Assembly (NCBI GenBank): GCA_022820725.1
Contig: JAJEFA010000018.1
Coordinates: forward strand, 23,672-87,671
Source of the DNA: Candidatus Binatia bacterium
GTDB lineage: Bacteria > Desulfobacterota > Binatia > Bin18
Length of the DNA: 64,000 nt
Direction of reading: 5' to 3'
In this document: positions 7,771 to 16,029 of the stretch, in pieces
How the letters are laid out: each line of letters begins with the position of its first letter
How positions within the stretch are numbered: position 1 is the stretch's first letter
Notes under the pieces: generated by a model
The model's database searches: none
What the model saw: the letters and a program-made list of their open reading frames with translations, nothing else
Told to the model about the DNA's origin: nothing
Made by a program: the position numbers and the translations under genes

Positions 7771-9270
7771 ATGAGCAACCCCAATCCCAACACCCCAGAT
7801 ATCGAACGTACCCTGCAAGACCCACGTATCGTTATTATTGGCGCGGGCATGGCCGGCATTCTGTCCGCCATCAAGTTTCGTGAGGCCGGCTACGATAATT
7901 TCGTCATCTATGAGAAGTCAGACGCCCTGGGCGGCACCTGGCGGGCGAACACCTATCCGGGACTGGCCTGCGACGTACCGGCGCATTCGTATACCTACTC
8001 TTTTGAGCCTAACCCGGACTGGAGTCAGGTGTTTGCCCCGGGTCCTGAGATTCGGACCTATTTCGAGAATATCGCTCGGAAGTACGCCGTTGTAGACCGC
8101 GTCCGCTTTGAGGAAGAGATTACGGCCTGCGAATTCATTGACGGCCGCTGGCAGATTCGGACCAGTAAGGGACGTGAAGACCAGGCGGATATCATCATTG
8201 CCGCCACCGGCGTCCTGCACCATCCCAATAGGCAGGACTTCCCCGGTCTCGACACCTTCGAGGGTGCGCACTTCCACAGCGCCGAGTGGGACCACAGTGT
8301 CCCGCTGGACGGCGCGCGTGTCGGTGTGATCGGCACCGGCTCGACTGCCATCCAGATTACCACTGCCCTGGTTGAGCGCGTGGCCCGCTACACGTTATTC
8401 CAGCGGACCGCGCAGTGGGTCTTCAAAATGGAGAACGACGCCTACGCGGCTGCCGAGCGCGCTGCGTTTGCCAACGACCTCCAGAAAATCTACGCATTAC
8501 GCGAAGAACAGAAGGAGTTTTTTGAAAATTTTAGTAAGGCGGTCATTGATTCTGATTCCCCCGAGATGAAGGAGATTGAGGCCGTCTGCCTGGCCAACCT
8601 TGAAGATACGGTGAAAGACCCGGAATTACGCGAGAAACTCCGTCCAAATTATCGGGCGGCGTGTAAGCGTTTGATTCTGTCCCCCAACTTCTATGAGTGC
8701 ATTCAGCACCCGAACGCGGAACTCGTGGTCTCCGGCATTGAAGCTGTCGAACCCCAGGGCGTCCGGACCAAGGACGGCAAACTGCACGAACTGGACGTCC
8801 TTGTCTTGGCGACCGGCTTCCGGGCCGACCGTTTTATCCGGCCGACTCTGGTGCGCGGCCGGGGCGGCGTTGATCTCGACGACGTATGGGCGGACCACCC
8901 GGTCGCCTATCTCTCAATTTCCGTCCCGGAGTTCCCGAACTTTTTTATGCTGAACGGTCCCAACGGTCCGGTCGGTAACTTTTCCTTGATCCGCATCGCC
9001 GAACTGCAACTGGGCTATATCCTGCAACTCATGGAAAAAATACGAACGGGGGAGTGCCGGGAAATCAGTGCCAGTCGCCCGGCCACGGACGACTACGAGC
9101 GAGCTCGCGCGCAGGCCGCCAAGAAATCGATCTGGGCGACGGGCTGTAATAGCTGGTATCTGGACAAGCACGGTGTGCCGGCAAGCTGGCCCTGGTCTCA
9201 GGCCCATTTTGACGCCGAGATGGCCGCGCCCAAACTTGAAGCCTACGATGTTGTCTCAAGCGGGCGGTAG
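7771..9270 (+). CDS. Baeyer-Villiger-type flavin monooxygenase (BVMO 1)
   Basis: 499 aa. FAD Rossmann motif IIGAGMAG (G24 to G29), then LGGTWRANTYPGLACDVPAH as in class B monooxygenases. The BVMO fingerprint FxGxxxHxxxWD is met by FEGAHFHSAEWD (about 163-174). The NADPH motif GVIGTGSTA follows near 188, and a late conserved ATGF lies near 347. It lacks the long N-terminal extension of the two other BVMOs here. Expected reaction: NADPH- and O2-dependent insertion of oxygen into a ketone, or hydroxylation of a heteroatom. It sits between the acyl-CoA dehydrogenase and the Rieske genes. Start supported by AGGAAAGG-type purines upstream. Confidence 0.88.
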   Translation: MSNPNPNTPDIERTLQDPRIVIIGAGMAGILSAIKFREAGYDNFVIYEKSDALGGTWRANTYPGLACDVPAHSYTYSFEPNPDWSQVFAPGPEIRTYFENIARKYAVVDRVRFEEEITACEFIDGRWQIRTSKGREDQADIIIAATGVLHHPNRQDFPGLDTFEGAHFHSAEWDHSVPLDGARVGVIGTGSTAIQITTALVERVARYTLFQRTAQWVFKMENDAYAAAERAAFANDLQKIYALREEQKEFFENFSKAVIDSDSPEMKEIEAVCLANLEDTVKDPELREKLRPNYRAACKRLILSPNFYECIQHPNAELVVSGIEAVEPQGVRTKDGKLHELDVLVLATGFRADRFIRPTLVRGRGGVDLDDVWADHPVAYLSISVPEFPNFFMLNGPNGPVGNFSLIRIAELQLGYILQLMEKIRTGECREISASRPATDDYERARAQAAKKSIWATGCNSWYLDKHGVPASWPWSQAHFDAEMAAPKLEAYDVVSSGR

Positions 9271-9307
9271 TGTGGGGCTGCCTGCGTAGCCCGTGTTGAA
9301 CATCCAT

Positions 9308-9354
9308 GGTTGACAGTCAACCCGAACCGGGCCACAGTTTGACAGGGGACTGTG
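9308..9354 (+). promoter_or_regulatory. inverted repeats with two TTGACA hexamers upstream of Rieske oxygenase genes
   Basis: GGTTGACAGTCAACC is a perfect 15-bp palindrome and contains TTGACA. Starting 11 nt after it, CACAGT and ACTGTG form a second inverted repeat with a 10-nt spacer that also contains TTGACA. The two perfect -35-like hexamers are 29 nt apart. No convincing -10 is visible for either. The layout suggests a regulated internal promoter for the oxygenase genes, separate from the upstream BVMO transcript. Confidence 0.45.
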
Positions 9355-9389
9355 ACCGGAAACGTAACGATTCGGGAGGAATTGCAGAC

Positions 9390-10805
9390 ATGAGCATCCA
9401 GACTGTTGGCTCAGTTGCATCCGGTACCGGCTTGAACGACCGGCAACCGATGGGAGACCTTGATCGGGACGTGCATGACTACATTATGGACCAGCCCGAG
9501 CAGGGCGTGTTTACGGTGGACCGGGACGTATTCCGGGACCCGCGCGTCTTTGACCTGGAGATGCAGCACATCTTCGAGGGCAGTTGGACCTACCTGGCGC
9601 ACGAGAGCCAGCTTGCCCGGCCCCACGATTTTTTTACGACCAGCATGGGCCGCCAGCCGGTCCTCCTCATGCGCGACAAGGCCGGGAAGATCGGCGCGTT
9701 CATTAACGCCTGCCCGCACCGAGGGGCCACCGTATGCCTGCTCAAACGCGGAAACCAGCGGGTGTTGACCTGTCCGTATCACGGCTGGTCGTTCAATACT
9801 GCCGGCGGGCTGATCAGCATCAAGGACCATGCCAATGGTGCCTATCCGACCGCGTTCGAGGAGCAGCCGCACGGCCTCACTCCCATCGCCCGGCTGGCCA
9901 ATTACAAAGGCTTTCTGTTCGGCTCGCTCAATGCCGACGTACCCGCCCTCGAAGATCACCTGGCCGCGGCCCTGCCGATCATTGACATGCTGGCCGACCA
10001 GGCTCCGGACGGCTGGGAGGTGGTCGCCGGTAGCGCGGATTACACCTATCACGGCAACTGGAAACTCCAGGTGGAAAACGGTGTAGACGGCTATCATTTC
10101 GACGTGGTCCACCGCACCTTTGTGGGTGTCGTCCAGCGCCGGGCGCGCTCGGGCACGGATGAGGTGCAATCCCTGGACGCCGAACGTCTGGACGCCCCGA
10201 CCAGTGCGACCGGCTGTTACGACCTGGGCAACGGCCACACCCTGCTGTGGACCGACTACCCCAACCCGCAGGTCCGGCCCTCGTACGCCCAGCGGGAGGC
10301 CCTGTGCGCCCAATATGGGGAAGCGCAGGCGCGCTGGATGGTCGAACGGCTGCGCAACCTGTTGCTCTACCCCAACGTGTTTCTGATGGATCAGATCTCT
10401 GCTCAGATTCGGGTCGTCATCCCGCTGGCGGTCGATAAGACCCTGGTCTCGACCTACTGTCTTGCGCCGGTGGGCGAGGCTCCCGAGACGCGGGCGCACC
10501 GGCTGCGTCAGTACGAAGACTTTTTCAACGCCAGCGGGGTTGGTACCCCGGACGACTTGGCTGCGTTCGAGGCCTGCCAGCGCGGCTTTAACGGCCACCA
10601 GGTGCGCTGGCAGCAGGGCTATGTACGTGGCACCGGCCGGACCGTGTCGGGTGCCGATGCCGAAGCCCGCTCGGTTGGCCTGCAACCGATCGCCAGCAGC
10701 GGCAACTTTCAGGACGAGATTATTTTTCAGGGCCAGTACCGGCGCTGGCTGGCCCTCATGAGCCAGGGTCAGGAAGCCACCCGCGGAAACGGCCATGCCG
10801 GCTGA
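9390..10805 (+). CDS. ring-hydroxylating oxygenase, large (alpha) subunit 1
   Basis: 471 aa. Rieske [2Fe-2S] ligands C108/H110 and C128/H131 in CPHRG and CPYHGW. The mononuclear iron site is DGYHFDVVH, with H236 and H241, and D334 in LMDQIS as the likely carboxylate ligand. D233 is placed to bridge to the neighbouring Rieske centre. The start is set by GGGAGGAATTG upstream; the open frame begins 84 nt earlier without a ribosome site. It should insert O2 into an aromatic or related ring with electrons from a ferredoxin that is not encoded in the window. The small subunit follows with an 11-nt overlap. Confidence 0.92.
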   Translation: MSIQTVGSVASGTGLNDRQPMGDLDRDVHDYIMDQPEQGVFTVDRDVFRDPRVFDLEMQHIFEGSWTYLAHESQLARPHDFFTTSMGRQPVLLMRDKAGKIGAFINACPHRGATVCLLKRGNQRVLTCPYHGWSFNTAGGLISIKDHANGAYPTAFEEQPHGLTPIARLANYKGFLFGSLNADVPALEDHLAAALPIIDMLADQAPDGWEVVAGSADYTYHGNWKLQVENGVDGYHFDVVHRTFVGVVQRRARSGTDEVQSLDAERLDAPTSATGCYDLGNGHTLLWTDYPNPQVRPSYAQREALCAQYGEAQARWMVERLRNLLLYPNVFLMDQISAQIRVVIPLAVDKTLVSTYCLAPVGEAPETRAHRLRQYEDFFNASGVGTPDDLAAFEACQRGFNGHQVRWQQGYVRGTGRTVSGADAEARSVGLQPIASSGNFQDEIIFQGQYRRWLALMSQGQEATRGNGHAG

Positions 10806-11292
10806 TCTACTGGCGCGCTGCACCCAGCTCGTGTCTGACGAGGCCGCCTGTCTGGACCAGCGCCGCTGGGCGGACTGGCTGGCCCTGTACGCCGATGACG
10901 CGGAATACTGGGTACCGGCCTGGACCGATGACGGTCGACCCACGAACGATCCGCAGACCGAGCTGTCGCTGATCTACTACAACAGCAAGGCCGGCCTGGA
11001 AGACCGGGTCTGGCGGATCGAGTCGGGCCTGTCACCGGCCTCTCAGCCCCTGGACCGGACCTGCCACCTGATTACCAATATCCGTCTCACGAACGAGGAC
11101 GCTGACCGACCGGGCGTGGCGGCGCACTGGCAGGTGAACGCCTACAAGCCCGGGAAACAGCGGTCGTTTCTCTATTACGGCTTTTATGAGTATGTGTTCC
11201 GGCGAACGCCGGAGGGCTATCGGATCGCCAAGAAGAAGATCACTCTCTTAAACGACATTGTTGAGGGGGTGTTGGATATCTACCATATATAA
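10795..11292 (+). CDS. ring-hydroxylating oxygenase, small (beta) subunit 1
   Basis: 165 aa with the cone-shaped SnoaL/NTF2-like fold of dioxygenase beta subunits: an early DEAACLDQRRWADWLALYAD then AEYWVPA, a middle LDRTCHLITNIR, and a late RIAKKKITLLND. The ATG lies inside the last codons of the alpha subunit gene, so translation is coupled and 1:1 assembly is favoured. It is structural and has no metal site. The P450 follows after 25 nt. Confidence 0.9.
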   Translation: MPADLLARCTQLVSDEAACLDQRRWADWLALYADDAEYWVPAWTDDGRPTNDPQTELSLIYYNSKAGLEDRVWRIESGLSPASQPLDRTCHLITNIRLTNEDADRPGVAAHWQVNAYKPGKQRSFLYYGFYEYVFRRTPEGYRIAKKKITLLNDIVEGVLDIYHI

Positions 11293-11317
11293 ACACGCCT
11301 GCTGACGAGAGAGATGT

Positions 11318-12514
11318 ATGAAGTCTGTTGATCTGTCGTATGGCCGTTCATTTGCCAACGGGTTTCCGCACGAATTTTTTTGCCACCTGCGGCGTGAGGC
11401 GCCGGTCTGGTGGCACGCGCCGACCGAGCGTACGCCGGGTGGTGAGGGATTCTGGGTGGTAAGCCGCTATGCTGACGTGGTGAATGTTTTTAAGGATGCC
11501 GAGACCTTCTCTTCCGAGCTGGGCGGGACGCAGATTTTTGACGGCAGGGGAGCCGGCTATCAGTTGAATCAGACGGACGATCCCAAGCACCGCCGACTGC
11601 GTGACTTGGTTAATACCGGCTTCCTGCCGCGCATGATCGGCCGGCTGGAAGATCAGCTCAGAGAACGGACCCGTTATATTCTTGACGGCATCCCGCCCGA
11701 AGAGCCGTTTGATTTCGTCCCGACCGTGGCGCGAGAACTGCCCCTTCAGGCTATTTGTATTATTCTCGGGATTCCGCAGGAGGATCGGGAAGAACTGGGA
11801 CATATTGTTGACCTGGCTATTAGCGCCGGGACGGGTGAAGCCCTGGCCTTGGAGCATATCAAACGTCTGGGCGTGTACGCGGATAGAATCGTGGAGCAGA
11901 AACGTCGTGAACCCGCGGACGACATCCTGTCCGTAATTGTTCATGCCCAGTTAGAGGACGGCTCCCCGCAGCTCGACAATCGTGAGCTGCGCGCCTTTTT
12001 TGCCCTGCTCTTTCCGGCCGGGGCCGAGACCACGCGCAGCTCCATTGCCGGCGGCCTGGTGGCGCTGATAGAAAACCCGCACGAACTGCAACGACTGCGC
12101 ACCGACCCTGGGCTGATGAAGAGCGCGGTCGAAGAGATCGTGCGCTGGACCTCGCCGTCCGTGTACAAACGCCGGACGACGACACGCGATGTCGAGCTGC
12201 GCGGACAGCGCATCCGCCAGGGACAAAAAGTCACCATCTGGGAGATGTCGGCCAACCGGGACGAGGAGGAGTTCTCAGACCCGTTCCGGTTCGATATCGG
12301 CCGCAGCCCCAATTTTCATATTGGCTTTGGTCTTGGCACCCACTTCTGTTTAGGGGCCAATCTTGCGCGGCTTGAAATCCGGGTGGTGTTCGAGGAACTC
12401 CTGGCCCGCTACGCGGACTTCGAGATCGTTGGTGATCTCGAATGGACGAATAACAATCGTCTGGTCGGTCTGACCCGCCTGCCACTCAGAGTGATCCCCA
12501 AGGCAGCTTCCTGA
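11318..12514 (+). CDS. cytochrome P450 (bacterial soluble type)
   Basis: 398 aa, no membrane anchor. I-helix oxygen-binding motif AGAETTR (about 233-239), ExxR in EEIVRW, and heme-binding loop GFGLGTHFCLG with the axial thiolate at C344. Early TDDPKHRRLR matches the C-helix region of CYP families such as CYP107/CYP125-like enzymes, but I cannot assign a family. It needs a ferredoxin and reductase not present here. Its place directly after the Rieske beta subunit and before an exported propeller suggests sequential oxidation of one substrate. GAGAG precedes the start. Confidence 0.9.
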   Translation: MKSVDLSYGRSFANGFPHEFFCHLRREAPVWWHAPTERTPGGEGFWVVSRYADVVNVFKDAETFSSELGGTQIFDGRGAGYQLNQTDDPKHRRLRDLVNTGFLPRMIGRLEDQLRERTRYILDGIPPEEPFDFVPTVARELPLQAICIILGIPQEDREELGHIVDLAISAGTGEALALEHIKRLGVYADRIVEQKRREPADDILSVIVHAQLEDGSPQLDNRELRAFFALLFPAGAETTRSSIAGGLVALIENPHELQRLRTDPGLMKSAVEEIVRWTSPSVYKRRTTTRDVELRGQRIRQGQKVTIWEMSANRDEEEFSDPFRFDIGRSPNFHIGFGLGTHFCLGANLARLEIRVVFEELLARYADFEIVGDLEWTNNNRLVGLTRLPLRVIPKAAS

Positions 12515-12556
12515 GGCCCTATCCAACTCGGACCGGTAATGTGTGAGGAGGGAAGA

Positions 12557-13699
12557 ATGAAGAAAGTTTTGACGAGGATGCAGCACATTATCCTGATAGC
12601 GATTTTGAGTCTGGGTGTCTTCGGAACAACGGTGTTCGCAGACGAAGAAGTCAAGAACTTGATGGAGCGCTTAATGGCGGCTCCGACGATTGAGGCTGCT
12701 GAGGGCTTCGGTGTCGAGATGCTGATTCCCCCGGGCGAATTCTATGACCCGCTCTGGCTCCACGCGCAAGGCGACGCCATATGGCTCAATGACGATGGTG
12801 GCGAGGAAGGTGAAAAAGGGAGTAAGATTGTTTCGATCAATCCGGACGGTCACATATCCGACCTGGTCGGTTTGGGTCGCCTCCTACCGGTCACCGGTTA
12901 TGACGTCGCGCCAGCCGGCTTTGGTGAGTTCGCCGGGCATATTTACTCCATTGCGCAGGCAAGAGTAGCGGCACCGGGCGCAACCGCCAACCATGTGATT
13001 CAGCGGGTTGATCCAAACTCACAAGACGAAGCCAGCGTGGTGTGTACACTCACGGAAACGGGCAACACCAATGCCGGAGTGAGCGGTTTTGGTGTAGATG
13101 CCCGATTCGGTCCGGACGGTAGCGCGTTCGCCGACCGTTTTTTTGCTATTACCGCATTCAATAATTCCATCTATCAGGTATCGGCCGATAACACCTGTTC
13201 TCCATTCGTGACCTTCGATGGGACGATCAGCGGTGCGCCGATGGGTTTAGCCTTTTCCGCAGATGGACAGTCCATGCTCGTCACTCTCAAGACGGGTGGT
13301 ATTCTGGAGCCGCCCTCTGAAGGGAGTGGCATGGTCGTGCGAGTATCGTCGGATGGCGCGGCTGCTGAGAAGCCCGTTGTGGAGGGGCTCTTTCAGCCTA
13401 TGGGGATTATGCGTGCGCCGGGAGGTTTCGGTACGTATGGCGGCCAGCTCTTTATCACCGATGTGGCCAACATCCAAGCGCCTGTACCGATGACGCAAGC
13501 GCTCAAAACGGACGGCAGGGTACTCCGCGCTGGCGAGGACGGCAAGTTGCACCTCGTCGCCAGCGGCTTTATGAATCCGGTTGGCATGTTGGTGGTCGAT
13601 GGCGCGCTGTGGGTGACGGATATCAACGGCGACTTTATCGCGGGAAAGCGTGAGCTGCCCGACGGATTTATTGTCAAACTGACGCCAACAGACAAGTAA
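12557..13699 (+). CDS. exported beta-propeller protein (NHL/gluconolactonase-like), paralogue 1
   Basis: 380 aa. Signal peptide MKKVLTRMQHIILIAILSL followed by a small-residue cleavage region ending VFA. The mature part shows repeated beta-rich blocks with WLNDDGGEE, GRLLPVTGYDVAPAGFG, FSADGQSMLV and LWVTDINGDFIAGKRELP, as in six-bladed propellers of the SMP-30/NHL/YncE type. No lipobox. The start is set by GAGGAGGGAAG just upstream. A paralogue with very similar blocks lies at 59.2-60.4 kb, also beside a P450. A periplasmic lactonase or a ligand-binding role are both possible. Confidence 0.75.
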   Translation: MKKVLTRMQHIILIAILSLGVFGTTVFADEEVKNLMERLMAAPTIEAAEGFGVEMLIPPGEFYDPLWLHAQGDAIWLNDDGGEEGEKGSKIVSINPDGHISDLVGLGRLLPVTGYDVAPAGFGEFAGHIYSIAQARVAAPGATANHVIQRVDPNSQDEASVVCTLTETGNTNAGVSGFGVDARFGPDGSAFADRFFAITAFNNSIYQVSADNTCSPFVTFDGTISGAPMGLAFSADGQSMLVTLKTGGILEPPSEGSGMVVRVSSDGAAAEKPVVEGLFQPMGIMRAPGGFGTYGGQLFITDVANIQAPVPMTQALKTDGRVLRAGEDGKLHLVASGFMNPVGMLVVDGALWVTDINGDFIAGKRELPDGFIVKLTPTDK

Positions 13700-13713
13700 A
13701 CAGTCTCCTCCGC

Positions 13714-15834
13714 ATGAACAATGGCGTTGGCTTGGGAGGACGGTGCCTCGTATGCGCTTGCAGCGTCCTCCTGATCCTATGTCTCTTCCAGCTTGGCGCT
13801 CCTCGGAGGATCGGAGCGCAAGACCATACCGGTATTGTCACCCTGCCCGAGCTGACGATTACCGCGACGCGTGAAGAACAAGCCAACTTTGAGGTGCCGC
13901 GGGCCGTCGCCATTATACGGCAGAACGAGATCGCCCGGCAGACTCCCGGCGTACTGCCGGATTTGCTTCGGGGCGCGGCCGGAGTATTCGTCCAGGAAAC
14001 AACTCCTGGCCAAGGTACGCCGATCATTCGTGGCCTGACCGGCAGCTCTGTCTTGATGCTGGTGGACGGCATGCGGCTGAATACCGCGTTCTTCCGTCCT
14101 GCGCCAAACCAGTACTTTGCCTTAGTCGATGCGTATAACGTTGACCGTCTTGAGGTCGTGCGGGGCGCAGGCTCGACACTGTATGGGAGCGATGCCATGG
14201 GCGGCATTGTTCACATCATCACCCCGGTTCCGGAGTATCATACTCAAGACTGGCAGTTTGACGGTCGAGCGCTGGGCCGTTTTGCCAGCGCGGATCTGGC
14301 GGGGATTACTCGTCTGTCCCTGACCGGAGGAAAACAGGGGCTAGGGTTTAGCGCCGGCCTGACCTACCAGAACCGGGAGGATCGACAGGATGGTGGTGAT
14401 GACCACGTTCAGCGCCCGTCTGACTTTGAAGCCTATGCGGCAAACGGAACGCTCTTTACCGAATATGGCGCGCATGACGTCTTGCTGAATGTCCAATATC
14501 TGCGCCAACCCAAAACACCACGCTATGATGAGTTGGTGGCCGGCTTCGGACAAACCCAGCCCAGCTCGGCCCGCTTTTTTTTTGAGCCCAACGATCGTGT
14601 GTTTCTCCACGGGCGCTACCGGGTGCGGCGGCCCTTGCCGTTGATTGACCGTCTGGAGGTCCACACAGCCTTTCAGGAAATGAACGACGACCGCCGCACG
14701 CAAGTTTTCGGGAGCCCTCTGGAGCAGCGAGAACGCAACCGGAGTCGCATGGTCGGTGTGACAGCGCAACTGACGTCACATTGGCGGGACCGGCTGTTTC
14801 TGACTTATGGGGCCGAGGTGTATTTGGACTCCATTACCAGTCGGCGCAGAGGACGAAATCGGGAAACCGGCGAACGGCTAGTCCTCCAAAGTCGGTTTGC
14901 CAATGGAGCGACCCTCAATAGCTTTGCCGGGTATGTGCAGAGTACCATCCGGCTCCGTCCCAAACTGACCGCCGTGCTCGGCGGCCGGGTGAGTTATTTT
15001 GATATCGACCTCCCACAGGCGGATCGTGAAGTCGGAGTCAGTCTCGGCCTTGACGATCTGACCGGGCAGGCGGGCCTGACGTATCGTCTGACCCCAAGCG
15101 TGAACCTTGTGGCCAATATCGGCCGTGGCTTCCGAGTCCCGAACGTCTTTGATCTGTCTACCCTCGGCCCGCGACCGGGCAATCGTTTCAACATTCCGAA
15201 TCCTCACCTCAAACCGGAAAAGGTGCTGAGCGTTGATACTGGACTCAAATGGTCGTTCTCCCGTCTTCGGGGCGAAGTCTTTGGGTTTTACTCGGATTTT
15301 GAGGACAAGATCGAAGCCGTACCCACGGGAGCGGTCACGTCCGAGAACAGATTCATTGTACAAAGCCGGAACCTCAACTCCGTCCGTCTTCTTGGCCTGG
15401 AGGCGAGCGGACACTTCTCCGCGTACGATGGCTGGGAACTCTTCGCATCGTTGACCTACACCTGGGCGGAAGAGCGATTTCCCAATGGCGAGACGGCACC
15501 GGCCAGCCGCATCCCTCCGGTCAATGGGCGAGTGGGTACACTCTACGCCCTGACGCATAATCTTGAGCTTGAGGCATTCCTACGCTTTAGTGCTGACCAA
15601 GACCGGCTGAGTGCGCGTGATGAGCGTGACTCACGGATCAACCCTAACGGGACACCGGGTTGGCTCACAACCAACCTGCGCCTCAACTGGAAGGTCAATG
15701 ATTATATTTCTGCGCTGCTGGCGGTTGAAAATCTTTTTGACAAATCCTACCGTGAACACGGGTCCGGGATTAACGCGCCCGGCCTGAACGCGATTATCGC
15801 TCTGGAGGCGAGATTCTCAAGCGGTTTCCCTTAG
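13714..15834 (+). CDS. TonB-dependent outer-membrane receptor
   Basis: 706 aa. Hydrophobic signal segment around 11-33, then a TonB-box-like LPELTITATREE, the plug domain (LPDLLRGAAGVFVQETTPGQ, then PIIRGLTGSSVLMLVDGMRLN and VEVVRGAGSTLYGSDAMGG-like LEVVRGAGSTLYGSDAMGG), and a long beta barrel with alternating aromatic strands. The C terminus LEARFSSGFP is a reasonable beta-signal although it ends in Pro, not Phe. It should take up a scarce or bulky ligand (siderophore, cobalamin, heme or hydrophobic organic) using TonB energy. It is 14 nt downstream of the propeller gene with no own ribosome site visible, so it is probably coupled to it. Placement with oxygenases suggests substrate import. 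Confidence 0.9.
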   Translation: MNNGVGLGGRCLVCACSVLLILCLFQLGAPRRIGAQDHTGIVTLPELTITATREEQANFEVPRAVAIIRQNEIARQTPGVLPDLLRGAAGVFVQETTPGQGTPIIRGLTGSSVLMLVDGMRLNTAFFRPAPNQYFALVDAYNVDRLEVVRGAGSTLYGSDAMGGIVHIITPVPEYHTQDWQFDGRALGRFASADLAGITRLSLTGGKQGLGFSAGLTYQNREDRQDGGDDHVQRPSDFEAYAANGTLFTEYGAHDVLLNVQYLRQPKTPRYDELVAGFGQTQPSSARFFFEPNDRVFLHGRYRVRRPLPLIDRLEVHTAFQEMNDDRRTQVFGSPLEQRERNRSRMVGVTAQLTSHWRDRLFLTYGAEVYLDSITSRRRGRNRETGERLVLQSRFANGATLNSFAGYVQSTIRLRPKLTAVLGGRVSYFDIDLPQADREVGVSLGLDDLTGQAGLTYRLTPSVNLVANIGRGFRVPNVFDLSTLGPRPGNRFNIPNPHLKPEKVLSVDTGLKWSFSRLRGEVFGFYSDFEDKIEAVPTGAVTSENRFIVQSRNLNSVRLLGLEASGHFSAYDGWELFASLTYTWAEERFPNGETAPASRIPPVNGRVGTLYALTHNLELEAFLRFSADQDRLSARDERDSRINPNGTPGWLTTNLRLNWKVNDYISALLAVENLFDKSYREHGSGINAPGLNAIIALEARFSSGFP

Positions 15835-15905
15835 ATTTACTCCCGGCCGCGAATCCCTGGTCGTTCTTCCAGCCCGTTAGTGTAAGGATAGGTAGTGGTT
15901 AGTTG

Positions 15906-15950
15906 TTGACGTAGAAATTGCGAGTGAGTATACCGCCACTAGGTGGTATA
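15906..15950 (+). promoter_or_regulatory. sigma70 promoter with overlapping operator for the hyu genes
   Basis: TTGACG, a 17-nt spacer and TATACC form a good promoter. From the -10 onward TATACCGCC, ACTA and GGTGGTATA form a 22-bp inverted repeat with one mismatched pair, covering the -10 and the expected start site. This geometry fits repression by a dimeric regulator that blocks open-complex formation. The start codon of hyuA is 80 nt downstream. Confidence 0.65.
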
Positions 15951-16029
15951 TATCTGATAGGGCGCTAAACGGTGAGGCCCTGGGATGGCCGAGATTCCTG
16001 CTCTCTCTACCCGTCGTGAGGGATAAGGC

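Noticed and set aside
9411..10943. A 510-codon open frame antisense to the first Rieske genes
   Set aside because: The plus strand encodes an unambiguous Rieske alpha and beta pair. The antisense frame has no ribosome site or recognisable motif and is explained by GC-rich codon structure.
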